Of a stretch of 32,142 nucleotides of DNA, positions 5,752 to 11,953 are shown in pieces. The stretch comes from a virus, in the IMG/VR virus record IMGVR_UViG_3300028025_001880, positions 1 to 32,142 of that record. The stretch is one strand, 5' to 3'. The position numbers and the translations under genes are program-made. Positions within the stretch are counted from its first letter, which is position 1, and the number at the start of each line of letters is the position of its first letter. The notes under the pieces are model-generated. The model ran no database searches. It was not told where the DNA came from and was given only the letters and a program-made list of their open reading frames with translations.

Positions 5752-6051
5752 ATGAGCGATAATATTAATCCAAGTCATTATAAGAATAAATCAATAGAGA
5801 CTATCCATGCTATCTGCTCTCAGTTATCTGAAGCAGAAATGGTTGGTTATCTTAGAGCTTCTATAATGAAATACATTATGCGTTTTGGTAGTAAGAATGG
5901 TTTTACTTTAGAGAAAGCCATTGAAGATACAAGAAAATGCAAATGGTTTTTGGATCAATTATTATTAGAACTAGATACTATTAAGAGTTCAGGTAATGAC
6001 TCTTATAAACATTCTAATGTTCATAGTTTATTTCCAAAGGATAAAAAATGA
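5752..6051 (+). CDS. DUF3310 family protein
   Basis: This 99-residue protein contains the family landmarks INPSHYK (residues 5-11), IETIHAI, a KYIMRFGSKNG helix-turn and the closing EDTRKCKWFLDQLL helix. DUF3310 proteins are common in tailed phages, and the domain is related to the C-terminal part of T7 gp1.7, a nucleotide kinase-associated protein. No catalytic function can be read here. It lies 3 bp after the SSB-like gene, and its stop overlaps the next ATG by 4 nt, placing it in the early DNA-metabolism operon. Confidence 0.85.
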   Translation: MSDNINPSHYKNKSIETIHAICSQLSEAEMVGYLRASIMKYIMRFGSKNGFTLEKAIEDTRKCKWFLDQLLLELDTIKSSGNDSYKHSNVHSLFPKDKK

Positions 6052-6344
6052 ATAAGAAGAATGGCAAAGACTATATATTTCTAAGTAAAGTCAAGGCAGA
6101 TGTATTAAATTACATAGCTAACTTTGTTAAAGAAAAGAACTACTCCCCCACTTTAATAGAGATTGGCAATCGCTTTGGCTTTACTAGAAGTAGATCCAAT
6201 GCAATCGTAAATGATTTAGCTAGAGCTAATCTATTATCTAAGGATGTAAGATACCCCCAGAGAAAGATTAAACTAAGTCATCAACAACTAACAAAGATAA
6301 GTTCTTTGAAAGTCAACGAAATATATCCGGTAAATGAAATTTGA
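6048..6344 (+). CDS. LexA-type winged-helix DNA-binding protein without peptidase
   Basis: This 98-residue protein has the LexA DNA-binding layout: a first helix (ADVLNYIANFVKEKNYSPTL), then IEIGNRFGFTRSRSNAIVND as the helix-turn-helix and LARANLLSKD leading to the wing. It stops where LexA would continue into its Ser-Lys peptidase, so it cannot self-cleave. It could be a phage regulator of the divergent region at 3729-3902 or of the palindromes at 641-677, or could compete with host LexA. It is coupled to DUF3310 by an ATGA overlap. Confidence 0.75.
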   Translation: MNKKNGKDYIFLSKVKADVLNYIANFVKEKNYSPTLIEIGNRFGFTRSRSNAIVNDLARANLLSKDVRYPQRKIKLSHQQLTKISSLKVNEIYPVNEI

Positions 6345-6513
6345 AAAAACTTATTTTTACGAATTCAATGCAAAGTTTAAAGAGATTTTTGATGATGTGG
6401 AAGTTGCCGCAAAGTCAGAAAAACCTGGCAAGATAAAAGACTTAGAGATTACTAATGTTAAATTTATCTCTGCCAACATTAAACAAGTAAAAGAAAAAGA
6501 AAAGAATGGATAG
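6334..6513 (+). CDS. Small charged hypothetical protein
   Basis: This 59-residue ORF begins MKFEKTYFYEFNAKFKEIFD at 6334, overlapping the end of the LexA-type gene by 11 nt, and ends lysine-rich (KQVKEKEKNG). The next small gene starts within its last codons. No family is recognised. Tight tiling in the early operon is the main support. Confidence 0.6.
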   Translation: MKFEKTYFYEFNAKFKEIFDDVEVAAKSEKPGKIKDLEITNVKFISANIKQVKEKEKNG

Positions 6514-6679
6514 AGAAAACGATCCTAAAAAACAAGTCAAGATAGAAAAGCGTTATTATACTCTACTTGAAAAAGAAAAGAAGTTAGAAGAAGAAGCGCT
6601 TAAAGTTGCAGAGAAGAAAAGAAAAGCTGCATACGAACTTGGTATGAAGGATTTAGAATTTGAAGATATAGCCAGTTAA
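6506..6679 (+). CDS. Small coiled-coil-like hypothetical protein
   Basis: This 57-residue ORF begins MDRENDPKKQVKIEKRYYTL. Its middle (LLEKEKKLEEEALKVAEKKR) is an uninterrupted charged helix with heptad-like leucines, followed by an acidic tail. It overlaps the upstream gene by 8 nt. No family is recognised. A DNA-mimic or assembly-factor role is possible but unsupported. Confidence 0.6.
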   Translation: MDRENDPKKQVKIEKRYYTLLEKEKKLEEEALKVAEKKRKAAYELGMKDLEFEDIAS

Positions 6680-6730
6680 AGAATAATTGGTATGCGTACT
6701 GTAGGTTGTAAAACAACTAAGGAGAGAGAC

Positions 6731-6823
6731 ATGACTAAAAAAAGAGAGATAGTAGGTTATCATGGATATTATGATAGCAAGAAGAAGCGCAGAGTGTTAA
6801 AGGTATTGTATAAAAAAATTTAA
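6731..6823 (+). CDS. 30-residue basic micro-protein
   Basis: The ORF begins MTKKREIVGYHGYYDSKKKR and continues with more basic residues. A strong AAGGAG (6719-6724) lies 6 nt before the ATG, much better than for its neighbours, which supports real translation. It is the last rightward gene before the terminator at 6920-6950. An in-frame ATG upstream at 6694 lacks a ribosome site. Confidence 0.6.
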   Translation: MTKKREIVGYHGYYDSKKKRRVLKVLYKKI

Positions 6824-6919
6824 TTATTAATGAATTCAATTGGAGAAATAGACTGCCAAATGAATATTGACTATGTCAATTTTGAAAGTGTCTATATTTG
6901 TTTTTATCTAGCGTAGAAG

Positions 6920-6950
6920 TATAGGGAGTTTTTCGTTGAGACTCCCTATA
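6920..6950 (+). terminator. Intrinsic terminator of the rightward early unit
   Basis: TATAGGGAGT (6920-6929) and ACTCCCTATA (6941-6950) form a perfect 10-bp stem with an 11-nt loop, followed on the plus strand by an A/T stretch with a run of six T around 6959-6964. It sits at the convergent point between the rightward early genes and the end of the leftward late genes (stop at 6956). The reverse side lacks a T run, so termination is probably mainly rightward. Confidence 0.8.
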
Positions 6951-6955
6951 TTAAA

Positions 6956-7081
6956 TTATTTTTTAACGCCTTTAATTATTCCTTTATTAAAAGATGCATA
7001 GAATACAGAAGCTCCTCTTTTCTTACCATAATTTTTTTGCATTTCTTTCATAATCTTTTTTCCCTTTTTACTTAGCGGCAT
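6956..7081 (-). CDS. Small basic conserved marine-phage-type protein
   Basis: This 41-residue ORF begins MPLSKKGKKIMKEMQKNYGK and ends in FYASFNKGIIKGVKK. I recognise this style (MPLSKKGKKIM... with VFYAS and KG-x-IKGV) from small hypothetical proteins common in marine tailed-phage genomes, which is memory and not a search. It is highly basic and probably binds nucleic acid. It starts 3 nt after the upstream stop and is the last gene of the leftward late unit. Confidence 0.75.
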   Translation of the reverse strand: MPLSKKGKKIMKEMQKNYGKKRGASVFYASFNKGIIKGVKK

Positions 7082-7083
7082 AG

Positions 7084-7734
7084 TTACTCCTTTGTATTAT
7101 AAAATTGACTATCATCATTTTCTGTTCTCCAGCTGTCAGTCTCTACGCTTGGATAATCCATATTAGTTTTATAATCTGGAATATTATCTTTAACAGTAAA
7201 GTTAGGAAGATTAAACAAAATTCTATTATTAGGCATTAAAGCATAGTTGCCTTGCCATAAATCATTCTCTGCTATCTCTAATATATGATGATGTTTATGT
7301 TCTGGTGATATTTCTGAATAAGTAGTGTTTAATAAGTTAATATCAGGTTGACAATAATCTATTGAGAATTCGTAATTAGCTTTATGTAATTGATTATTTC
7401 TATCTAAGAATTTACATTGAGAAGTAGCTAAAGCATTATACTCAACAACGCCTGCATAATAAGATAGACAATCCCAATAAGCCAAGTCTTTTAATTGTAA
7501 ATCTTTAACTTGATTTCTTTTATATCCATCTGCAAAGAAAGCATGAATTGGAAGTCTTGCATAGTTAGCACCATTAGGCAACAAGATATTAAACAAAGGA
7601 GTTCTACCTTCTAATGTAGTAATAGAATGGATTAAACAATCCTCTTCTTCTCCTATATGTTTTTCTTTATTATATAGAAACTCTAGTCTGATCTTTGCTT
7701 TCCAAACTGGGATGTTGTGGTTTAGAAATGCCAT
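7084..7734 (-). CDS. Hypothetical protein of unknown function
   Basis: This 216-residue soluble protein begins MAFLNHNIPVWKAKIRLEFL. It is rich in Asn, Tyr and His, with a His cluster (EHKHHHILE) near residue 145, and has no signal peptide or membrane segment. Many short beta-like stretches and aromatic residues suggest a compact mixed fold. I do not recognise the family. It overlaps the upstream Cys-rich gene by 65 nt, and the ATG used is the only start available before the well-conserved-looking N-terminus. It lies near the end of the late operon, beyond the lysis genes. Confidence 0.7.
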   Translation of the reverse strand: MAFLNHNIPVWKAKIRLEFLYNKEKHIGEEEDCLIHSITTLEGRTPLFNILLPNGANYARLPIHAFFADGYKRNQVKDLQLKDLAYWDCLSYYAGVVEYNALATSQCKFLDRNNQLHKANYEFSIDYCQPDINLLNTTYSEISPEHKHHHILEIAENDLWQGNYALMPNNRILFNLPNFTVKDNIPDYKTNMDYPSVETDSWRTENDDSQFYNTKE

Positions 7735-7873
7735 CTTTATATTCTTTCTCCATGCAGCTTACATGCTGACAGTTTCTATCTGCGTAGATAACAAATGAAT
7801 CTGTATTAATAATTTCAACAGCGCAAGATTTACAAAACCCTACATGCTGAAGTCTAAATTTTTTCTTAGCCAT
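7670..7873 (-). CDS. Small cysteine-rich zinc-finger-like protein
   Basis: This 67-residue protein has a CKSC pair (near residue 14) and a second group, CQHVSC (near residue 35), about 17 residues later, fitting one zinc site. The N-terminus is basic (MAKKKFRLQHVGF). Its ATG immediately follows the stop of the upstream gene. The last 20 residues overlap the downstream gene and may be under less constraint. The function is unknown. Confidence 0.65.
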   Translation of the reverse strand: MAKKKFRLQHVGFCKSCAVEIINTDSFVIYADRNCQHVSCMEKEYKDGISKPQHPSLESKDQTRVSI

Positions 7874-8119
7874 TTACCAATTTTTGCAAGACCAATATCT
7901 AGCTGTGAACTTATCTTTAGCTGTATCACAATTATGTCTAGCTCTAAAAGATTTTCTTCTTGATGATATAAATTTTTTAATCTTCATCTCAGGATCACCA
8001 TATCTAACTAACTTAACTTGGTTACCCTTCTTAGCAAGAACAGCAAATTTCTTTCTCTCTCCTGGAGTTCTTTTCTGTTTATTATATCCGGAGAATTTCT
8101 CTCCTCTATAAACAACCAT
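7874..8119 (-). CDS. Small basic protein with RARHNCD...RYWSC motif
   Basis: This 81-residue strongly basic protein has a C-terminal half reading SFRARHNCDTAKDKFTARYW followed by SCKNW. That motif (RARH-x-C, then RYW-x-C) recurs in small proteins of marine phages, including larger cyanophages, and I associate it with DUF6321-like sequences from memory. The two cysteines and the histidine could bind metal. It is joined to both neighbours by TAATG-type or immediate junctions. Confidence 0.75.
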   Translation of the reverse strand: MVVYRGEKFSGYNKQKRTPGERKKFAVLAKKGNQVKLVRYGDPEMKIKKFISSRRKSFRARHNCDTAKDKFTARYWSCKNW

Positions 8120-8355
8120 TATCTTGCTAATGGATTAGATGAACTTGCTCTAAGTTCTTTCATTTGAACTTTTAGTAATTCAATTTCTTTTTGTGCAATG
8201 GCCAAGTCTTGTTTAATCTGACCAGCTTTAGCAGGATCAATACTATCAATCTTTGACATGATTTCTCCATACTTGATGAAGCCACCACCAATAGTACCAA
8301 TGATTGCAACTGTTGCTATAATCTCTTTTAAATTATTTTTTATTTTATCAAACAT
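8119..8355 (-). CDS. Membrane-anchored coiled-coil protein
   Basis: This 78-residue protein has one N-terminal membrane segment (residues about 11-27, EIIATVAIIGTIGGGFI) followed by a charged helix with heptad leucines (IKQDLAIAQKEIELLKVQMK). This inner-membrane-anchor plus coiled-coil layout is that of inner-membrane spanins or holin-accessory proteins, and the gene is within 3 kb of the holin and lysozyme. No outer-membrane lipoprotein partner is visible, so the spanin call is only a possibility. It starts one base after the upstream stop. Confidence 0.65.
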   Translation of the reverse strand: MFDKIKNNLKEIIATVAIIGTIGGGFIKYGEIMSKIDSIDPAKAGQIKQDLAIAQKEIELLKVQMKELRASSSNPLAR

Positions 8356-8356
8356 A

Positions 8357-9601
8357 TTAACCTTTTGTCTTTCTTAGTTTTTCTAGTTGGATAATAATAT
8401 CATCCTCTTCTTCTTGTATTTGTTTTAACATATTTTGTCTAGCTACCAATGGGTCTTTGTTTATATAATTGTTTAGATTAACATTAACATATATGGCTTT
8501 TTGTTCCAGTTGTAATTGATTAAAGAAATCAGGATTAGGAACACCTACCATTTGCTTTGATATATAAAATGGTTTATTCTCATACACACTTAAACTAGGT
8601 TGATTACTTTTTAATGCGTCAATTTTTATTTCTTGTACTGACTTCACTTTTGTATCTACACCTTTTAATTCTTTTTCTACTTTATCTAATTGTTGTTTCG
8701 CTTTGGCATCTACCTGCGTACTGCCTACACTTGGTTTCTCTTCAGTTGAAGAAACTTTAGTACTATCTTTACCTGTGGGTAACTCTTCTTTTGAAGATTT
8801 TTGTTCTTTGATTGACTCTTCTTTGTTCTCTGTTTGTTCTTTATTAACTTCTTTAGGTTGTTCTGTGGATTGTTTTGTTTGTTCTGGCGCTGGTTGTACC
8901 AACTGAATTGTTTCATTAATCTTTGTTGGTTCAGAAGATTGCTGAACTACAACAGGAGATTCTATAACCGGAGATTCAATAATTGCTGCAACAATAGGTT
9001 CTGTAATTGTAACTTGCTGAATAACTGGACTTAAAATTTCAATGGGAGTTATTGTAATAAGTGGCAAAGGATTTGTTACATAGGTAACAGTCAAAGAAGG
9101 ATTAATTAAATCAGCAGCATAATGATATGGAGAATTTGTAGATTCATAAAAAGAAAATCTACTTGTAATGCTGTAATTGTTTTGTAAGTTTTTATCTATA
9201 ACAGCTAAGTTAGTGTAAGTATTAAAGTAAGTAGAAGTATAAGGTATTATTTTATTCTGTGTTGTTACCCCACCATTATCATCTGTTAACACTTGCGTCA
9301 TAGTAACATTTTGATTTGGATTGCCAGACCAAAACCAAACATCAACACTTTGCGTTGAAGTAAAACCTTCATTGATTTGTGCTTTAGATAAACCAGATTG
9401 TGTTAATGAGATTGTATTCTCAATATATTTTCCACTAACTCCTGCTATTGTTCCGCTACCATGAGTAGAATAAAGATTAGTTCCACTCCAACCATTAGCA
9501 GTTGTGAATGTACTTGGAGTTAAATTAGAAGTTGTTGTTGTTTGAGAGAATGAAACTACAGAAGTAATAAGCCAAATAATAAAAGTGTAAAAAATGACCA
9601 T
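8357..9601 (-). CDS. Exported Thr/Ser- and Glu/Lys-rich protein
   Basis: From the ATG at 9601 this is a 414-residue protein with a clear Sec signal (MVIFYTFIIWLITSVVSFSQ) and probable cleavage near SFS-Q. A beta-rich domain of about 160 residues follows (NGWSGTNLYSTHGSGTIAGV and later strands), then Pro/Val-rich repeats (IESPVIESPVV), a Glu/Lys/Ser-rich linker, a coiled-coil stretch (QQLDKVEKELKGVDTKVKSV) and a C-terminal charged helix. A TTG start 8 codons upstream would put charged residues before the signal and is less likely. The role is unknown. Location after the lysis genes and export suggest an envelope or surface function during late infection. Confidence 0.7.
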   Translation of the reverse strand: MVIFYTFIIWLITSVVSFSQTTTTSNLTPSTFTTANGWSGTNLYSTHGSGTIAGVSGKYIENTISLTQSGLSKAQINEGFTSTQSVDVWFWSGNPNQNVTMTQVLTDDNGGVTTQNKIIPYTSTYFNTYTNLAVIDKNLQNNYSITSRFSFYESTNSPYHYAADLINPSLTVTYVTNPLPLITITPIEILSPVIQQVTITEPIVAAIIESPVIESPVVVQQSSEPTKINETIQLVQPAPEQTKQSTEQPKEVNKEQTENKEESIKEQKSSKEELPTGKDSTKVSSTEEKPSVGSTQVDAKAKQQLDKVEKELKGVDTKVKSVQEIKIDALKSNQPSLSVYENKPFYISKQMVGVPNPDFFNQLQLEQKAIYVNVNLNNYINKDPLVARQNMLKQIQEEEDDIIIQLEKLRKTKG

Positions 9602-9641
9602 AAGTTTTCTTTCGCTTCGTACCAAGCGTCTATATCTTCAA

Positions 9642-10253
9642 CTACTTTTTTTCAGTTAAAGACTCCTGCTTTTTTGTTTCTTCAATAATTCTTAATTTCT
9701 CAACGTATAAATTATAATCTGGTCTTAGCTTGTCATACTTCAACCATTGAGCAGTTGCTTCAGCTCCAATCTTACCTTCAAATGGACATGGTGTTCCTGA
9801 ATTTTCCATTGCATGAAATACTCTTGCGTCTTGGCAAAGGATAGAAACGGAAGCTACTTTCATTCCAAGATCATTTAAAACTTTAGCTAGTTTAATTCTT
9901 TCACAGTTCTCATCTTTAGTATAACTTCCACCAGATATACCTACTCCGAATGTTGACACTCCACCGCTATATCCGACAACGCATAAGTCTTGTGAGAAGG
10001 CAGACATTGCAGGTGCAGATGCTGTTGCTGCAACTCTTGTGTCTCCTGAGTAGGCGTTTGTAGTAGAATTAGTTGTTGTAGTAGAATTAGATGCAGAACC
10101 TGATTCGTATGTTGAAGAACTGGAAGAAGTATATCCGCCAGTAATAGAAGTATTACTACCAGAAGTATTATTCTGTGTAGTTGTTTGAGATGATGCACTA
10201 GTGATTAAGCATAGTATTAAAACTATAGTTGTTAGTATAATGTTCTTTCTCAT
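9642..10253 (-). CDS. Exported Ser/Thr-rich protein with conserved cysteines
   Basis: This 203-residue protein begins with a typical Sec signal (MRKNIILTTIVLILCLITSA), probably cut after ASS-Q. A Ser/Thr/Asn low-complexity stretch (residues 23-75) is followed by a compact domain (residues 85-180) holding four cysteines in DLCVVGYSGG, ENCERIKL, ILCQDARVF and TPCPFEGKIG. I remember this cysteine domain as recurrent in marine phages. The cysteines probably form disulfides in the periplasm. It precedes a second exported gene whose mature N-terminus also starts QTTT. Confidence 0.7.
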   Translation of the reverse strand: MRKNIILTTIVLILCLITSASSQTTTQNNTSGSNTSITGGYTSSSSSTYESGSASNSTTTTNSTTNAYSGDTRVAATASAPAMSAFSQDLCVVGYSGGVSTFGVGISGGSYTKDENCERIKLAKVLNDLGMKVASVSILCQDARVFHAMENSGTPCPFEGKIGAEATAQWLKYDKLRPDYNLYVEKLRIIEETKKQESLTEKK

Positions 10254-10254
10254 C

Positions 10255-10380
10255 TTATTTTTTATAACCTTTTTTCTTAATTACTTTTTTAAATCTTATA
10301 ACTCTTTTGTATCTTAGGGGTTCATGTTTGAACGTAATGTATTCTTTTAAAAAGTTATTTATCTTCTTAAATATATTCAT
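10255..10380 (-). CDS. 41-residue lysine-rich micro-protein
   Basis: The ORF begins MNIFKKINNFLKEYITFKHE and ends KKVIKKKGYKK; about a third of the residues are Lys or Arg. Its ATG overlaps the holin stop by one base (TAATG) and its stop precedes the exported-protein start by one base. This tight fit supports expression with the lysis genes. Confidence 0.6.
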   Translation of the reverse strand: MNIFKKINNFLKEYITFKHEPLRYKRVIRFKKVIKKKGYKK

Positions 10381-10796
10381 TATTCTTTATTAGATTGTTT
10401 GTTGGCTAAACTTCTAGCAATACTTTCACCAGATCTTCCAACTACATATCCGCCTAACCCTATTTGTAACAATGTCCAAACATCTCCTGGTAATTCAAAA
10501 CCAACAACAATGCCTGTAATCATTTTAATAATAGGTGCAAAGATATAATTGAATACTAAAACAAATATTAAAACGTACATTAATAATGGTCTCCATGATG
10601 CAGAAAACCAACCTGATTTAGCTTCAGCTTCTACGATAGATGCTGCTGCTTTTAATTCTTCAGTAGATGATTTTAATAATTGTTCGTTTAACTGTGCTTT
10701 TAATTTTGCTTGTAAGTCTTTATCTTCAACAGACTTTTCTATTGTACTGAATAATATTTTTGCAAGTGGTGCAATAGCATTTAATGCTGGTAACAT
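10380..10796 (-). CDS. Holin of the GTA/3TM type
   Basis: This 138-residue protein has an N-terminal helical region (residues 1-60, with VEDKDLQAKLKAQLNEQLLK), the hallmark SGWFSASWRPLLMYVL (61-76), a long membrane span (about 70-95) and another hydrophobic segment (107-122, LLQIGLGGYVVGRS). The E-A-x-S-x-W...-WRP pattern is that of the 3TM holin family (GTA_holin_3TM). It should permeabilise the inner membrane at a set time so that lysozyme reaches the cell wall. It directly follows the lysozyme gene, with a GAGG ribosome site. Confidence 0.88.
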   Translation of the reverse strand: MLPALNAIAPLAKILFSTIEKSVEDKDLQAKLKAQLNEQLLKSSTEELKAAASIVEAEAKSGWFSASWRPLLMYVLIFVLVFNYIFAPIIKMITGIVVGFELPGDVWTLLQIGLGGYVVGRSGESIARSLANKQSNKE

Positions 10797-10830
10797 ATTT
10801 TTATCTAACCTCTATTTTTGTTGATTTAAC

Positions 10831-11262
10831 TTATGCGCAAGTTCGCATAAGATCAGATAACTCTTGGCAACGTTTAGGAGTCTGAACTCTCCATTGAGAG
10901 TCTAACATCTGATTTGCAGCTTCATTATAGTCTTTTTTTCGTAACGCTTCAAACATTTTTTTAAATTTAGAAACCCCACCAATACCCAATTGGAATACCA
11001 TTTCTACTATAATTTCTCTTGCAGTATCACAAATATCAATGCCTTCTAATAATTGTTCTGCATTATAAGCTGATCTATTAAAGTCTTTATCAAATAAAAC
11101 TTCTAATAAAGATTTATCGTATTGAATACCTTCTTCAAAATCATCATCTTCAGTTAACAAATGTCCATAACCGATAGTGGCTTTGCCTAATGAATCTAAA
11201 TAAACAGTATTTCTAAACCCCTCATGTTTTTTAATTCTTTCTTTAACTGCTTTATAATCCAT
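10831..11262 (-). CDS. Endolysin, T4-type lysozyme (GH24)
   Basis: This 143-residue muramidase begins MDYKAVKERIKKHEGFRNTV. Catalytic residues are visible with exactly the T4 lysozyme spacing: E14 in HEG, D23 in YLDSLG and T29 in ATIGYGHLL (T4 E11, D20, T26). The Cys-poor C-terminal half ends with the helix-rich WRVQTPKRCQELSDLMRTCA, normal for GH24. I chose the ATG at 11262; the longer ORF to 11367 overlaps the upstream nuclease, adds a Cys-rich tail absent from the family and spans a hairpin. There is no signal peptide, so it depends on the adjacent holin. Confidence 0.9.
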   Translation of the reverse strand: MDYKAVKERIKKHEGFRNTVYLDSLGKATIGYGHLLTEDDDFEEGIQYDKSLLEVLFDKDFNRSAYNAEQLLEGIDICDTAREIIVEMVFQLGIGGVSKFKKMFEALRKKDYNEAANQMLDSQWRVQTPKRCQELSDLMRTCA

Positions 11263-11292
11263 AATACATTTACAATTATTTAATAAGACACA

Positions 11293-11312
11293 ACCTATAT
11301 CATTGTATAGGT
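11293..11312 (-). promoter_or_regulatory. Hairpin between nuclease and lysozyme genes
   Basis: ACCTATA (11293-11299) and TATAGGT (11306-11312) form a 7-bp stem with a 6-nt loop on the leftward transcript, followed by GTGTCTTATT. The tail is only moderately U-rich, so this may attenuate, set an RNA end or do little. It lies in one of the few non-coding gaps (61 bp) of the late operon. Confidence 0.4.
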
Positions 11313-11323
11313 AATTAATGCAC

Positions 11324-11809
11324 TTACTTGATACTATCCATCTTCTCTTTGTTGTTGAAAACATCAACTAAATCTTTGAATGACTTGTAACATTTTTGTT
11401 CTTTTCTGTTTTTCTTATATTTGTTTTGTTCAACTGTAAGTTTATTTTCTTTAGATAATTCTTGGTTATGTTTTAAATCTGTTAATATTTGTTTTGTGTC
11501 AATAATCATTAGTTCAACACCAAGTTGTTTTTGTTTTTCATTTGGAGATCTGTGAATATTATGATTGTTTTTTTTACGATATGATTTTGTTTTAACATCT
11601 ATTAATCTTACTATACCATTTGGTTTGATTGCAACCAAGTCAAAGATACATTGTGGATCAATTGACTTTGCAACCATATATCCTTGTTTGACAAGAGAAC
11701 AAATTGCTTCATATTCTGATATAGCACCTATAGCACTTTTACTTAATTGGCTAACAGTCTTACTATTAGATCTGCTACCGCCCCTATACTTAGTGTTAAG
11801 ACTAACCAT
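11324..11809 (-). CDS. PD-(D/E)XK endonuclease (resolvase-like)
   Basis: This 161-residue protein has the small archaeal-resolvase / PD-(D/E)XK core in its first half: AISEYEA (E32), CIFDLVAI (D57) and RLIDVKTKS (D71-x-K73), with the order and spacing of an active site. The C-terminal half is a Lys/Asn-rich helix. The location in the late unit suggests resolution of branched replicative DNA before packaging, host DNA breakdown, or possibly a mobile nuclease. Its start overlaps the end of the coiled-coil gene by 67 nt; AAGG lies 4 nt before the ATG. Confidence 0.78.
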   Translation of the reverse strand: MVSLNTKYRGGSRSNSKTVSQLSKSAIGAISEYEAICSLVKQGYMVAKSIDPQCIFDLVAIKPNGIVRLIDVKTKSYRKKNNHNIHRSPNEKQKQLGVELMIIDTKQILTDLKHNQELSKENKLTVEQNKYKKNRKEQKCYKSFKDLVDVFNNKEKMDSIK

Positions 11810-11952
11810 AACACCTTATATATGGTATTGATCTTATCTTCAATATGTTTCAGATGATTATTCATTAATAAATCAATCTTTTGGTCTAGTAATTTTAGCT
11901 TTCCGTTCAATATAAGTATCTGTTCGTTGTTTTTTTGTGATTGTGTACTCAT
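11743..11952 (-). CDS. Small coiled-coil/TM protein, XhlA-like layout
   Basis: This 69-residue protein has an N-terminal heptad region (ILILNGKLKLLDQKIDLLMN, then HIEDKINTIYKV) and a single C-terminal membrane span (VLWLVLTLSIGAVADLIVRL). This is the arrangement of XhlA-type holin-associated proteins, and it lies just upstream of nuclease, lysozyme and holin. The similarity is architectural only. It ends 67 nt inside the nuclease gene and starts one base after the large internal protein. Confidence 0.65.
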   Translation of the reverse strand: MSTQSQKNNEQILILNGKLKLLDQKIDLLMNNHLKHIEDKINTIYKVLWLVLTLSIGAVADLIVRLLAN

Positions 11953-11953
11953 G

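Noticed and set aside
6830-6916. 28-codon rightward ORF before the terminator
   Set aside because: No ribosome site, no coupling to the upstream gene and no recognisable pattern; treated as non-coding leader to the terminator.
8703-9034. Plus-strand ORFs rich in Cys, Phe and Asn opposite the exported protein
   Set aside because: Antisense shadows of Gln/Lys/Glu-rich codons, in a region already explained by a leftward gene with a signal peptide.
9941-10198. 85-codon leftward ORF rich in Leu, His and Gln
   Set aside because: Out-of-frame shadow of the Ser/Thr-rich exported protein; its composition is the frame-shifted image of repetitive codons.
11263-11367. Longer lysozyme start adding 35 residues
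   Set aside because: The extension is Cys-rich, overlaps the nuclease gene, spans a hairpin and lies outside the lysozyme family length; E-D-T spacing fits the shorter start.
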